A DNA stretch of 64,000 bases. Source: Phytophthora hibernalis (lineage: Eukaryota > Oomycota > Peronosporomycetes > Peronosporales > Peronosporaceae). Numbering within the stretch: the first letter of the stretch is position 1; every line of letters starts with the position of its first letter. Positions 1-10,671 of this stretch are shown here, in pieces. A program made the position numbers and the translations under genes. Below the pieces are notes generated by a model. It saw only the letters and a list, made by a program, of their open reading frames with translations, was not told where the DNA came from and ran no database searches. The stretch is taken from the NCBI GenBank assembly GCA_012656075.1, contig JAAKBF010000221.1, positions 558,001-622,000 of the forward strand, in the 5' to 3' direction.

Positions 1-190
1 CGCCACATTGCGACTGGAGCAAGTCTAGGAATGACCACAGAGTGCTGACGCGGATGATGATGAGCTGGGGATACTTACCCGGCAAAAGTACGTGGTCAAT
101 CCGGATGCGTGTACTGTACCAACACAACTTCAACTGCTCTTTTCACATTGATGGACATTGGATGGATTGCTGCTCAAAATCGGTTAGCTA

Positions 191-2114
191 CTATCTAGTC
201 TTGCCGTAGAAAATCTTGCCGGGGTTTAGGATGTCTAGCGGATCCAGCGCTTTCTTGATCGTGTGCATGACGCTGACGGCCTCGCCGTGCTCCATCGGTA
301 GATAGTCCATCTTGCCGACCCCAATGCCGTGCTCCCCAGTACATGTGCCGCCGTAGTCCAGCGCGCGCGTCACTAAACGGTGGGCAAATACCTTCATTCT
401 CTCCAGATGCTCCGTGTTTTCGTTGGTGAAAGGGATGAGCACATGAAAATTCGCGTCGCCAACGTGTCTGTATGCGGCAGTTCGAACAGCGTCAGAACGG
501 CACCAAATACCCAACCGTGCATTACAAAATTTACCCGACAATCGTCCCAATGAGGTTGGAGTCCTTCAGATCCTGCTGTGTCTCAACGACTGCATCTGTT
601 AGCTTCGAGAATGGAACTGCTACGTCGGCTGAAAACCCACGGCTGCCTGGAACTTGGTTCTGTTGCCATACAGCAAGAACCCACAAGTTAGTGTGTTGCA
701 TTTGCGCATTTGCCACGAAACTCCTCGCGTACCAGTACAGCATACCATACCGAGTGGCGACCACTCCACAATCGCTTTCGGTCTTCGGCACTTGTAGCAA
801 CCTCGATACCCATGGCACCAAAGCCCCGCGCGATATCCTGAACGACACTGCTTTGCTGTTCCAGTTCCTGAGCTGAGCCGTGATGCTCAATGATGAGTGA
901 GGGCCGAAGCGGGTTGTCGAGGTCGCAGTATTTGTTCACTGCATTCACGACGTTCTCATCCATCATTTCCATTCGCGCCACGGGGACACCCATTTGCATG
1001 ACGGTAGTGCACGTATCAATAGCGTCTTTCATTCTGTTGAAGGAGCATATCATTGCTTTCACGGCTTCTGGGACACCGCAGAGCCGAAGTTCAATCTACG
1101 ATAATGCAAACCTGGTGTCACCTTTCGACTAAGCGTAGCACATTTTTACCATACCTCAGTCACAACGGCTAAAGTGCCCTCGGCCCCGATTAGCAGTCGC
1201 GTGAGATCATATCCGGCAGAAGACTTCCGAGCTCTGAGAGAAACAATACGCAGGAACTGCTGAGCACTTACCAACCCACCTCATTTCGGGATTTTGCAAC
1301 ATGGGAAATACGCACTTTGATCCCGTCTTGATGACACGACCATCGGCCATGACAGCAGTCAAGGATAACACGTTCGTCTTCATGTTGCCGTACTTCACGG
1401 TTGTTGTTCCGGAAGCGTTGGTAGCAACCATTCCTCCGATTGTAGCGTTGGCTCCAGGATCGACAGGGAAAACAACCCCGTAGCATGCAGATCGACATTC
1501 AGTTGTTCCCGCGTGACGCCTGCTTCCACACTGATGCTCATATTTTCGCGATCAAGCTACCACAAACGCACACGTCAGCACCTCTGTTCCGTGTAAAAAT
1601 CTATGACTGCACTGCACCTTAAGGATCTTATTCATCCCCGATAAGTTGATCGTGACTCCACCTACAACAGCTGAGATATGCCCTCGATCGACGTGCCGGC
1701 ACCAAATGGGATGACGGGTGTGCGGGTCTCAGCACAAATCTTGATCACGTCAGACACCTCGTCGGTGGATTCCACGAAAGCAACAGCGTCGGGGGGCATA
1801 ACGTCGTGGTAAGATTCATCTGTTCCGTGTTGCTACGGCAGTTATCAAACACAAACCAACAGCAGCGTCAGTTGGGTCTCCTAAACCAATAGTGGACATG
1901 TTTGAAGATATTAATAGTGAACCTCGAGCACGGAACGAGCCGTCGAAAGCCGATCGCCGAGCAGATTCCTTAAGGCGGTCACGGTTTGAGGCGAAGGAGT
2001 CCGACGCGTGCTTAACCACCTACTGCGTTGCCCCACCTGCACTGTACCCCATTGTCGCGAAGGTCCTAACGACGGTCGTGGAGCGGTGAGAGTCTCACTG
2101 AGACGATGCCACAT
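191..2114 (-). CDS. LDHD: D-lactate dehydrogenase (cytochrome), seven-exon paralogue
   Basis: FAD-linked D-lactate:cytochrome c oxidoreductase family (FAD_binding_4 plus FAD-oxidase_C), oxidising D-lactate to pyruvate, normally mitochondrial. I assemble seven exons: 2114-1923, 1833-1618, 1556-1316, 1233-1155, 1095-739, 659-535 and 467-191. The six introns are 59-89 bp with GT..AG ends and agreeing phases, giving about 495 aa. Landmarks are [11 protein letters not shown] and [11 protein letters not shown] in the FAD domain, [20 protein letters not shown], and [11 protein letters not shown] near the C terminus. Exon 3 has 241 nt where 242 are needed, so one base is missing, most simply in the homopolymer near 1470; every other exon keeps frame. 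It is clearly homologous to the copy at 42517-44054 and shares its first intron position, but keeps five more introns. At first sight it looks like a pseudogene; the intron model argues against that. Confidence 0.85.
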
Positions 2115-2259
2115 GTCGGGGTCGGATGCAGTTGAAGAAATGATGAGGTGGTTGAAGTATCATTTTCCGGTGGCCTGGGTTTGCGCAATCGGGTGCCATG
2201 TCGCGAAATGGCCGACACACAACTTAAGGGCGTCTTTGTAAGGGCATAATCACGTGCAG

Positions 2260-2412
2260 GGTTCGGTAGTAGTGAGCTCATTTGTAGTGTTAGTAGAGTT
2301 AATAGCACTACTACTACTACTAATGATAATGAAGCAAGTGAAGCCGTTAGTAGAGCTAATCAAATTAGTAGTAAAAAAGAGCGTTAGTAGTGCTATAAGT
2401 ACTACTATCCTG
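2260..2412. repeat. TTAGTAG-rich cluster, left copy
   Basis: Irregular direct and inverted copies of TTAGTAG, CTACTACTA and GTAGTG in 150 bp. A similar cluster at 3669-3747 brackets a 1.25-kb segment, so they could be subterminal repeats of one non-autonomous element. I could not find clean terminal inverted repeats or a target duplication. Confidence 0.4.
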
Positions 2413-3430
2413 ATACCCATTGAAGGATCTTCAAAAGCCGCGCATGGTGGGTGATTTGATGCCTTCTCCCGCTTTCATTTCTCTAATCCGTCGCTTGCCT
2501 TCGTACGCGAATCAATCCATGAGCTGTACCAAGAGTGCTTGTTCCTGGGAGACCGTGCATCTCCATGAAGCGTTTTCAAGAGCCCAGTGCACCACTTATG
2601 CAGTAACGAGCTGTGCATCTGAACGGACATGGATCTCTCGGAAAGGTAAAATTGTACTTGTAGTGTTTTTCTGCTGTACCTCCTTCACGTTAAAATTAAG
2701 GCGACAAGCGCGCAGGTTCTATAGTTGCAAATGCGTCCACAGGTACTTCTGTAAAGATAGTGATCTGGAGGTGTTAATACCCTAACAAAGAGCGTCGTTT
2801 GAAAAAGGCATACTCAAGTTCAGCATGCAAAAAAAGAAATAGGGAAACGTTCATTTCTGGAAAGTGGAGCAGGTTTGGCAGCAAATCGATGTGTACATCT
2901 GGTTTGCCGAATTTAGACAAGATAAATGTCCTTCGGTTGTAAAACTTGCTCACACTTTGTCACGCAAGTAGTGCCGATCGAGTGCGGGGTGAGACCGAAG
3001 ACGATCTGAAGGCGCTGCGCGATGGAAGACGATGAACGGAGAAGATGGAAAGTTGAAAAGTGATTGATTGACTCGCCAACTTACTGGTGGCGGCGGCGCG
3101 CCCATGAAGCCTGCGCAGCCGCCGATCCTGGCGCGCTGGACACGCACACAAGTAACCAGGTCCTATCCTAAAGGCTTTTAAACTCAAATCATAATCTTAT
3201 CTTTCTCTACCAATGAAAACCTACTAATCTGAAACTTCGTTTTAAAACTGGCAATCTCAAAAATTTACACAGCTCCCCATAATCAAGAATCCGCTGGTAA
3301 ACTGAACGGTTTCAAATCCATAGGATTTTAAACCAATTAGAGTACGCTAATTTTGAGGTTGAGGCGGCAACTGCCGTGTCGTAATGATGTCGACGCAGTC
3401 CAGCATAAACACAAAGCTGGACAGACGTCT

Positions 3431-3478
3431 TGACGTGGACGTCCCCTGCCAACGGCAGGGCAGAGGACATCCACGTCA
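3431..3478. repeat. Imperfect inverted repeat (hairpin)
   Basis: TGACGTGGA and CCTGCC pair with GGCAGG and TCCACGTCA around the loop AAC, with a few unpaired bases. Function unknown. Confidence 0.5.
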
Positions 3479-3668
3479 CACACTTGGTTAGGACGGGTCT
3501 ATTCAACGGGTTTTCAAGAACGAGTCTTTCGGTAGGATCATTCGCTACGAGCTCGCTGTGGTGAAGAACCGACAATGAGTTAGCTCAACGCCAACTGATA
3601 CTGCGCCAAAATTGTCTTGAGCTCTGGGGAATGGAAGAAAGCAAACATCGTATCAGGAAAGCATCGCG

Positions 3669-3747
3669 TTAGTAGAACATTAGTAGTACTATTAGTAGGG
3701 CTAATACTAACACTCTAGCCTAACTACTAATGTTAATGCTAACGTCC
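3669..3747. repeat. TTAGTAG-rich cluster, right copy
   Basis: Second cluster of GTTAGTAG, ATTAGTAG and CTAACTACTAA. It ends where coding similarity of the inverted Gypsy segment begins, so it marks a rearrangement boundary. Confidence 0.4.
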
Positions 3748-4725
3748 GTTTCCAGATCTCGTTAGTATGAGCATTAGCACTTTCTTTTGCTGTCGAACAG
3801 CGTGCGCTGGAGATAAAACGTTGTCGCCGGCGTAGTCTAGTTTCGTTGATAACGCCTCCGTCAAGTCGGGCAAGAAGGCGAGATCGTGAGCGTAGTCGGT
3901 CAGGCTCTCATCGCTCGACGAGTGTTCGAACTCAGCGAGTTCTGATCCGTCCTCGAGCACGACTTCAGCCGTCGATAGGTGCCTCTTTAGTTCTTCAGCG
4001 GCCGCGAGGAACCGCATCCGAAGGTATTATGTTGGGGTTGAGCTCAATGGAATGTCTGACACCTCCAACTCTTGCAATTCGACGAGCCCTGGCTTCTGTA
4101 GCCTAGGCGTGTGTTGGTCTGGCTCTCGTTCGGCAGGGTTCCACTGGTCACCCCTGTCCATTTTGGTAGTGCATCGTTTCTGATGCCCCTCGCTATGGAC
4201 AGTGGTTATCGCCGAGGCTTGCTGGTCCACTGATGGCTTCTGCCATTCGCTTCCTTCCTCTTCCGTTGTCTCGATTAGAGAATCGTTGGTTTGCTTCGCT
4301 GAGGTGGTCGACTCGTCAGGTTTCGACGAGTCTCCCGGAATGGAGTCCATCGGAGGTACTTCTCCGCTCGCTGAGATAGGCAAACCTGTAGAATCTTCGT
4401 CCAGCTTGTCGAGTTCCAGTGATGCACGGATATCGTCCTTCTCCGGCTCGATTGGTCTTGATTTTATAGCCGTCGGTGCTTTGTACTGTGACCTTTCGAC
4501 AGCGGGAGTCTGTCGACTAAGCCATTCCATATATAGCCGTTGCTCTTTTCTTAGGAGTCTGTTGTCGAGAGCACCCTCGTAGGACAGCACTTGCCCGTCG
4601 CGGTATTTCGATGAGTTCACCCGCACATAACCTTCATCTCGAGGCAGTACGCCGTGAGGCATCCACACAACCACCGGAAAATGGGCTGGACACCACGTTA
4701 GGCTCGCGGTGATATTCGTCAGCAA
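3739..4725 (-). pseudogene. Gypsy protease-RT linker region
   Basis: Two overlapping minus-strand reading frames (4725-4027 and 4017-3739). The stretch VWMPHGVLPRDEGYVRVNSS and later acidic, Ser/Glu-rich sequence resemble the linker before RT in the related element at 28.5 kb (GVWMGDNLVHRDYGFV). The last recognisable residues are GDNVLSPAHAV; then coding similarity stops. No catalytic motif. Assigned by position and by similarity between the two elements in this window. Confidence 0.55.
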
Positions 4726-5275
4726 GACCCGTACGGCTCGTCCAGCAGCGTTTGTGCTCGACTGTCGGGATCACCTCTTTCAATTGTCGAACCCACATCT
4801 CATGCGTCGATTCGCTGGGGTGCTTCCGTATCAACTTGAACTGAGCGATTTCTCTGCTCATGATGTCCAATGTCTCCCGTGGGCATCCAATCACTTCCCG
4901 GCCGTACTCCGTGTCATCCAAGTCTCTCGACGACTTGATTAATGGCACCACGACTTCATCGAGCAGTTTTGCCATCGAGTTGTACAAGTCCAGCCTGATA
5001 CCGGCTGGTATCATGAAGTCGGTACCCAAGATCAGGTCGACTCCAGCATGATGAGGCATGATCCACACCTCGAATTCGTAAACTACTTCCCACGCGAACG
5101 TAACCATAACGAGGTGGTCGCCACCTTTGACTTGGCGATTCCTTGGACATCGATATTTATGTCATCGTTGGTCAGTCGCTTCAGACGCAATTTCCTCGCA
5201 AACGCTTCGGTCACAGTCGACACGTTTGCTCCAGTGTCAAACAAGATCTTTGTCCACAGACCCCATCACTAGAGC
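4634..5275 (-). pseudogene. Gypsy aspartic protease domain, frameshifted
   Basis: Retropepsin-like domain. Reading from about 5262 on the minus strand gives ILFDTGANVSTVTEAFARKL, with the DTGA active site. A frameshift near 5115 separates it from the second half, DLILGTDFMIPAGIRLDL, which carries the usual LGxDF strand. It would cleave the Gag-Pol polyprotein. The DTGA and LG-D motifs make the family assignment firm; the frameshift makes this copy non-functional as assembled. Confidence 0.75.
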
Positions 5276-6043
5276 TCGCATTCTCACTCAGCCATCGAAT
5301 TTCCTCGATGACCACCAACCCAATCGCCCACCAGGGAGCAACTTCCATCTCTTGGCTTGACCTATCGAGATCATCGATCGCTGGGTTCTGTCCATACTTC
5401 CAATCGCTCGGTCTTCGTCTTCGTTTGACTCGCCGAGCTCGCTCTTCTCGCCGACATCCACTTGTCCACTTTCTTCAGCATTCTCACTCACTCCACTCGT
5501 CGGGCCGTTCCGTTTCCCCAACAAAATCAAACACGTAGTTCGCTTCGACTGCTGGTTATGCTGACCCAGGCATGGTTGGCGAGCCACTAGTTTAAATGGC
5601 TCGACGAGTAGGTGTCCTGAAGATCGTCCGGGACAATGGACTTGTCGACTGACGTCTTAACGAACTTGGCGAGTTTCTCGAAGCGTCGGAAGAGTTCGCA
5701 CTGGCCTACTTCGTGTACTTGCTTGCAGAACTTGCAGCGTCGGCGACAAAAGTGTGCATCGTGAGCTGCTGCTCCGCAAGCTCCACAGGAACCGTATGTT
5801 TTCCGCTCTCGGGACCCGTCTCGGCGATTAGCTTCTCATTTGGGATTCGACGAGTTCTGCTGATATCGGTTGGAGTCTCCAGTCGTATTACCGGCGTCGA
5901 TGTAGTCCAAGTCTACTTCAGAGTCTTGGTTTTTGAGAACTTCGCTCGCGTCGCTTTCTCCATTCGACGAGTCATAGAGGTCGGTGTTTGCCGTAGCTGG
6001 CGAGTGTCGAGAGCCGCCTACAGGTCGTCGATCGACGCATCTG

Positions 6044-6820
6044 CTAGCGTAACTCGGCGACTGCTGTCTTCACCCTGTCGACCACGGCGTTCGTTCTGCT
6101 GTTTCTTGGAGTCGACTCGGCGATTTTGTTCTCCTTTCTTTTGGCGTCCTTACTGCGGCTTGTGCTCAGACGATCGCGTTGTTTCTTTCGCTTTGCTCCG
6201 AGCAATCGCTGACTGGTCACCTTCTCGACCTTCGTAATTTCGCTGAGTCGTTGTGGGTACAGTAGATCCATGATGTCGTCGTCTCCGCAATTAATCAGGA
6301 AATGTTCGACGTGGTCTGCGGCGTCAGCTCCACCCTTCTCGTACTGGATATGGGCGGTGCGTGCGCAGCCATTCAATCGCAGCAAGAGGTCGCAGACATG
6401 TTCATTCTCCCTGCGTCTCGCTGAGTAGTAGTAGCGGGATCGCACTGACTGGTCGAATCGCGAGCAGTAGTAGTTCAGGAAGGCTTCGCTGAGAAGATTC
6501 CACTTTCGCTGAGTCTTCTTGGGAAGCTGCCGGAACCACCCCTTAGCAGCTTTGCCCAGACTCAGCGAGAACGGTTCACACCACTCATCTTGCCGTTTGC
6601 ACGTCCCCTTCATCTCGTAGATGAAGCGTTTGATCCATTGTAACGCATCGTCTGGCCGGTAGCGTTTCCCGTCAAAAGCTCGTGATCTTCTCAAGCGGCG
6701 CGTGCGTCCTAATTTCCAAGACTTGTTCTCGGTCACTTTCGGCCCCGTCGAAGCTGAACTGGCGGATGTGGTCGTGTGGCGACTCATCGACATCGCGGTG
6801 CCCAGGGTAATCGTCTTCAT
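6044..6820 (-). CDS. Gypsy Gag core (retrotransposon gag domain)
   Basis: A 258-aa open frame. Residues about 50-160 fit the Retrotrans_gag fold: DDALQWIKRFIYEMKG, WCEPFSLSLGKAAKGWFRQL, then WNLLSEAFLNYYC and a segment with YYYSARRRENEHVCDLLLRLN. The C terminus is strongly basic (KRKKQRDRLSTSRSKDAKRKEN), suitable for RNA binding. No zinc knuckle is visible in this frame. It lies 1.1 kb downstream of the primer-binding site, in the expected place for gag. The true start may be further upstream, since fragments at 7187-6817 continue in other frames. Confidence 0.7.
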   Translation of the reverse strand: MKTITLGTAMSMSRHTTTSASSASTGPKVTENKSWKLGRTRRLRRSRAFDGKRYRPDDALQWIKRFIYEMKGTCKRQDEWCEPFSLSLGKAAKGWFRQLPKKTQRKWNLLSEAFLNYYCSRFDQSVRSRYYYSARRRENEHVCDLLLRLNGCARTAHIQYEKGGADAADHVEHFLINCGDDDIMDLLYPQRLSEITKVEKVTSQRLLGAKRKKQRDRLSTSRSKDAKRKENKIAESTPRNSRTNAVVDRVKTAVAELR

Positions 6821-7458
6821 CGCTGATTTGATCGTCCTCCAGAGGTCGCGATTGCTGCGGCGTCCGATCGAATCAGACGACGAAGCTCGGCGGCTTCTTC
6901 AGCAGTGATGAACGCTGCCATCGAGCGCCGAGGCGGCTGATCGCTGGCTTTCTTCGTGGTTTGCATGTGCGAGTCGGCGAAATACGGTGTTCCTTCAGTG
7001 CTACGGAATACACCACGCTTCGTGTCTCGGGTATCTTCGGTAATAGGACTTTCGATGGGTCTTCGTTCGGCTCGGGCAAAACGTACGGTTGTGGTGGAAC
7101 CAGTTTGGATTCGTCGAGTTCTCCTGCTCGGCAAACCTTGGGTAATTGTCTCTTGGGTTCACCTTGCATCCCGAACAAGTCTTTCAACTTGCGCTTCCAT
7201 CTCGTCAGCTCGACTCCGACCGTGTGGACGCTCCAAGATGTCAGCGCTGGTTTCGACGGCTTATGGCCGCACCGGTACCCCTATCGCTCGGAGTAATATC
7301 GCTGTGTCTTCGACTAGTTGGTCCATCGTTTGGCTATTGACGGGTTGACCCAGTTTCTCGCTGAGTTGAGCCCACGTCGCTTGACATATGTACATTGGAG
7401 CGAACATGTTGATCCACCGGCTGTTTGGCTTCATTTCTTCGACGAGTGGGGCTAGGGC

Positions 7459-7881
7459 TCAGTTGGCCTTCGGTGTTTCAGTATTCTTCGTTGCCTTGGG
7501 AACAAGCGGTGGTCGGTCACTCGGAGCCACGTCTTGTTCGTCGTCATCGTCATCGCCGAGTTCCGCTGCGAGGTTCCGCTCGACTGGGCGAGGAGTTCCC
7601 ATACGGGTCACCTGCAGCGACAACTCGCCGACTTCTTCGCGGAGATTGGCGATTCTTTTTACGTCGTCATACTCCGTCCCTTCATCATCATCCTTCTCTT
7701 CTTCTTCTTCCTCCTCGCTTCCATGGCCTTCGTTGTCGTCGAAATCGCCAAACTGGACGGAGCGCGTCACCTCCGCGTCCGCGGCGGTAATGCTGGCTCT
7801 CGTCGAGTTCGCCTCATCGAGCGGCGACCCTCCGGCCATCGCCCGGCTTGCGTCGCTCAAACTTTGCGATTCCTTGACCAT
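7459..7881 (-). CDS. Acidic N-terminal ORF of the Gypsy element
   Basis: 140 aa, the first ORF after the LTR and primer-binding site. It starts with a Ser/Ala-rich segment (MVKESQSLSDASRAMAG), has an acidic centre of consecutive Glu and Asp, then a short heptad-like stretch (IANLREEVGELSLQVTRM) that could be a coiled coil, and a second Asp run. Probably the N-terminal part of Gag. I recognise no conserved domain. Confidence 0.5.
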   Translation of the reverse strand: MVKESQSLSDASRAMAGGSPLDEANSTRASITAADAEVTRSVQFGDFDDNEGHGSEEEEEEEKDDDEGTEYDDVKRIANLREEVGELSLQVTRMGTPRPVERNLAAELGDDDDDEQDVAPSDRPPLVPKATKNTETPKAN

Positions 7882-7946
7882 CTTCTCTCACTTGTTGGTC
7901 TTAACTTGGTTGTACTTGGTACCTGCGAAAACAAAGCACACCCCTG

Positions 7947-7966
7947 AATCCCGGGTCGCGGCACCA
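7947..7966 (-). other. Primer-binding site of the Gypsy element
   Basis: The minus strand reads TGGTGCCGCGACCCGGGATT, which is the complement of a tRNA 3' end (T-arm AATCCCGGGT, acceptor, CCA). It begins 2 bp inside the LTR end at 7969, exactly where a minus-strand primer site is expected. This fixes element orientation and the inner LTR boundary. I cannot name the tRNA isotype with certainty. Confidence 0.8.
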
Positions 7967-7968
7967 GT

Positions 7969-8968
7969 TGTGGTGTTGTGATTCACAGAAAACGTCGTTA
8001 GTTCGGCTTCCACGCAACAGCACAACAATTCGCCGATTCAGGGCGGGGATGTTAGTCTTGCGCAGGGTTCCCGTCGGTTCCCTTTGCGTTTCACCCCAGC
8101 CGGGGTTCAGTTGAGTGTTGTTCCCAACAAGTACCAAGCTCCAAACTCTCCAGAGACTCGCCTGAACGGGACAGTCTCCGTGCAAATCCTGTGCCATCCA
8201 CCAAAAGGATGGACGGCAGCGCGCGGGCGCGTTTACAGATCACTAGGCGCAGATTACGCCCAGCTAGTAGGTTACGGTGTCCTGGGTTGTGCAGACCCAC
8301 CGGCTCGTCGAATCGACGAGACTTGTCTTCGCTTGGTAGCGAGAAGTGCCCACCCCGGGCCGACACTGATCTCTCGGCGCAACCAGACGGCTCCCCTACA
8401 AGCTATTCCTCTCAAAAAACGACGGCAGACATACTCCAGCACTTACCGAAAAAGTGTACGTTGTTCTTGGACTTAGAAGATTCTGCTCTGATTGTTATCT
8501 CTATGTCTTTGGAGAGCCCCTTCCGGATCTTCCCTATGTTCTTCTATCGGTCCAAAATACAAATATCTAATGAAATGGAGTCGTTACAGATCTCCCTGTG
8601 ACTCTTCGCTCAGCTCCGTTCCTTGGTGTCGAGCTGTTTTCCTACCTCTCGGCGACTCTTCGCCCAGATCCTGATTTATTCCCTCAGTTGGTATATCTCC
8701 CTCGAGGCATATTCTCGCCAAGTTGACTTTCGCCGAGTCCAACTTTCGCCGAGTCGATTATCACCGAGTCCGTCCATCTCTGAGTCCGTCCTTCGCTGAG
8801 TCCAGCTAAGTGCGATCCCTGTTTAAATCTGTTCCCTGTTGAATGCGATGTATCCACATGGCGGTGTACCCACTTGGTGGTGTACCCTCTTGATCCTCTT
8901 GAGTGCGATGAACCCACTGGTCTAGCTTAGGCATTCCTAGTGTAGGGTTACCCAAAATATGGATTACA
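7969..8968 (-). repeat. 5' LTR of the large Gypsy element (inverted)
   Basis: About 1.0 kb, minus strand TGTAATCC... to ...AACACCACA. It matches the LTR at 35946-37021 in opposite orientation; in the stretch 8461-8720 I count only about ten differences, i.e. mid-90s percent identity. It is flanked outside by TTAC (minus strand, 8972-8969), and the other LTR is followed by TTAC at 37022-37025, consistent with a 4-bp target duplication of a single insertion. It contains six phased copies of a decamer at 8715-8802 and two copies of a 16-bp repeat. Confidence 0.85.
8715..8802 (-). repeat. Phased decamer array in the 5' LTR
   Basis: Six copies of TCGCCGAGTC or close variants start at 8715, 8730, 8746, 8761, 8777 and 8793, so spacing alternates 15 and 16 bp. 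In LTR orientation the word is GACTCGGCGA, roughly 170-250 bp from the LTR start, where U3 promoter elements usually lie. The matching array in the other LTR is at 36148-36219. A protein-binding array is a reasonable guess. Confidence 0.75.
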
Positions 8969-8980
8969 GTAACAAACACC

Positions 8981-9300
8981 CGGTGCGGAACGCCAACGCA
9001 ACGTGCGTTCTCCTGACCGCCGCGCTGCTCTTTGTCTTCATCACTGGAAGAAGCAACACTCGCTCGAACGCATCGCGGAATGGCAACGCTGCGTGCGTCC
9101 TCTTGGCCGCCACGTCCCTCGTCGTCTTCATCACTGGATGCAACAACACTCGCTCGAGCGCAGCGCGGAATGGCAACGCTGCGTGCGTCCTCTTGGCCGC
9201 CACGTCCCTCGTCGTCTTCATCACTGGATGCAACAACACTCGCTCGAGCGCAGCGCGGAACGCCAACGCTCCCGGCCGCCGCGTCCCTCGTCGTCTTAAC
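8981..9300. repeat. 90-bp minisatellite, about 3.4 units
   Basis: Units start at 8991, 9081, 9171 and 9261 (last partial), exact period 90. Because 90 is divisible by three, frames stay open on both strands through the array: minus-strand frames repeat SSDEDDEGRGGQEDARSV, plus-strand frames repeat ACVLLAATSLVVFITG. Units 2 and 3 are nearly identical and unit 1 diverges. It lies just outside the 5' LTR. I do not think either frame is a real gene. Confidence 0.85.
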
Positions 9301-9391
9301 CAGACCTTGCGTTATGTACAGGTTTGACTTGTGTACCATTTTGGTACACCCGATAAGGGGCTGGGCTAACAGACCACGTGATCAGGGTTCG

Positions 9392-10668
9392 GTAGTCGTC
9401 GAAACCTTGAAACGTCATGAAAATATCATGATCTCGAGCACAAATGCGCTTCCACCACCGGCATACGGAGTGGTCTGCTATATCGACGTCCAAGGGCACG
9501 AACCCATCAAGCTAAGATCTCGGCGAGTGCCGCTGAAGAACTTGAGCAAACTCTATGAGCTTTTGAGAGCTCTGATTCAGGCAGGGCTCGTGTCATTTTC
9601 GAAGAGCCCTTGGGCCTCGCCTATCGTGATTGTCATGAAGAAGCATGGTGTCGACATTAGGCTTTGCATCGACTATAGGCTGGTGAACGCAATTACAGTC
9701 AGCATGAAATATGCAATGCCGCTGGTCGACGCCCTGCTGACGGAGCTCGAGAGCTATTTATGGTTCTGTTCCTTCGACGCTGCTAGTGGATTCTGGGCCG
9801 TAATGAAGACTCGACGAGCTCGCGAGATTTCAGCTTTGTGTGTGCTCTAGGTGGTTGCGCATGCCGTTTGGGCTTAAAAATGCGGCCATGATCTACCAGC
9901 GACTCATCGACAATGATCTCTGGGGTTACGTGCAACAGAGTGGTGGCTGGGCTACATTCGCCGAGAAGATACGGCTCGCTGAGGCTGCAGCAACAGCTCA
10001 GCGAAAGAAACGACCATCCCGGCTAACGCAAGGGGCCGATTCGATGAGTTTAAGCACCAAATTTGAATCCGGCTACCGATCTCTCGACGAGTCTGACCCG
10101 CTGCAAGAGCTCATCAACAGCCCTGAAAAGGACATGTTCAGTACGGGTGAAACGGACGAGTCACAGCTAATTCCTGTCTTTGGTCGACGATCGTTTGTCG
10201 ACGATATTTGCTGTGGAGGTGCAACCTTCGACGAGTGCCCCAACACGCTCGACCGGTTGTTGTTGACCCGATTTGCCGAGTTCAGAATTAGTGTGAGTTA
10301 CACCAAGAGTATTTTTGTCCCGCCGATAGTCGACTTCCTGTCTCACAAAGTGACGGCCGACGGATTGCCACGGATCCCAAGAAGCTGGCTGCGATCGCTG
10401 ATCTTTCATTCCCGTCATCAAAAAAGGGATGCAGGCATTCCTTGGTGCACTCAATTACTACAGCCAGTTCATCCAAAACCTGGCGTTGTATGGAGCAGTG
10501 CTTTATCAGCTGAAGGAAAATGACTTTGGTAGTGGAAGCGACTTATCGACTGCCAGAGCTTCATTCGCTGAGCTAATGCGAAAGGTGACAGAAGCGCCTA
10601 TTCTAAGGCACTTCGCCTCAGCGAAAGACGTCCGTGTCATGGTCTTTGCCAATGACCGGTTTCGCTGA
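9392..10668 (+). pseudogene. Gypsy reverse transcriptase and start of RNase H
   Basis: Plus-strand pol segment. LPPPAYGVVCYIDVQGHEPI and RRVPLKNLSKLYELLRALIQ lead into RT (IRLCIDYRLVNAI, FDAASGFWAV, then after a frameshift near 9840 MPFGLKNAAMIYQRLIDNDL). The catalytic box reads SFVDDIC with both aspartates. Then MQAFLGALNYYSQFIQNLA (connection) and VMVFAND, the start of RNase H, where coding breaks at 10668. The next domains follow on the opposite strand from 13116 down to 10672. Several frameshifts. Confidence 0.8.
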
Positions 10669-10671
10669 GTC

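Larger units (their letters stand above)
2115..3738. other. Gene-free stretch between D-LDH and the Gypsy element
   Basis: About 1.6 kb in which I recognise no conserved protein. It holds two clusters rich in TTAGTAG/CTACTAA (2260-2412 and 3669-3747), an imperfect hairpin (3431-3478), and at 2251-2270 a short sequence (CACGTG then CAGGGTTCGGTAGT) that recurs at 9375-9396. The short ORFs here look random. Confidence 0.5.
3739..8968 (-). mobile_element. Gypsy element, inverted 5' segment: LTR, gag, protease
   Basis: On the minus strand the order is LTR (8968-7969), primer-binding site (7966-7947), an acidic N-terminal ORF, gag core, aspartic protease, then a protease-RT linker that stops near 3740 with no RT. 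The continuation (RT) starts at 9392 on the plus strand. Inverting this block would restore 5' LTR-gag-PR-RT order. The block carries a dense scatter of CTCGNCGAG-like words also seen at 9.4-14.0 and 32.7-37.0 kb but rare in the flanking host genes. Several frameshifts and stops show this copy is inactive. Confidence 0.75.

Noticed and set aside
191..2114. D-LDH pseudogene made of broken reading frames
   Set aside because: The breaks coincide with GT-AG introns of sensible length and phase; only one single-base loss remains.
7388..7981. Ser-rich protein on the plus strand over the Gypsy gag region
   Set aside because: It is the complement of the acidic ORF and gag leader; the primer-binding site and LTR fix the minus strand as sense.
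8959..9327. Membrane or acidic repeat protein genes on the two strands of the 90-bp minisatellite
   Set aside because: Both frames are open only because the period is a multiple of three; no start context or conserved flank.
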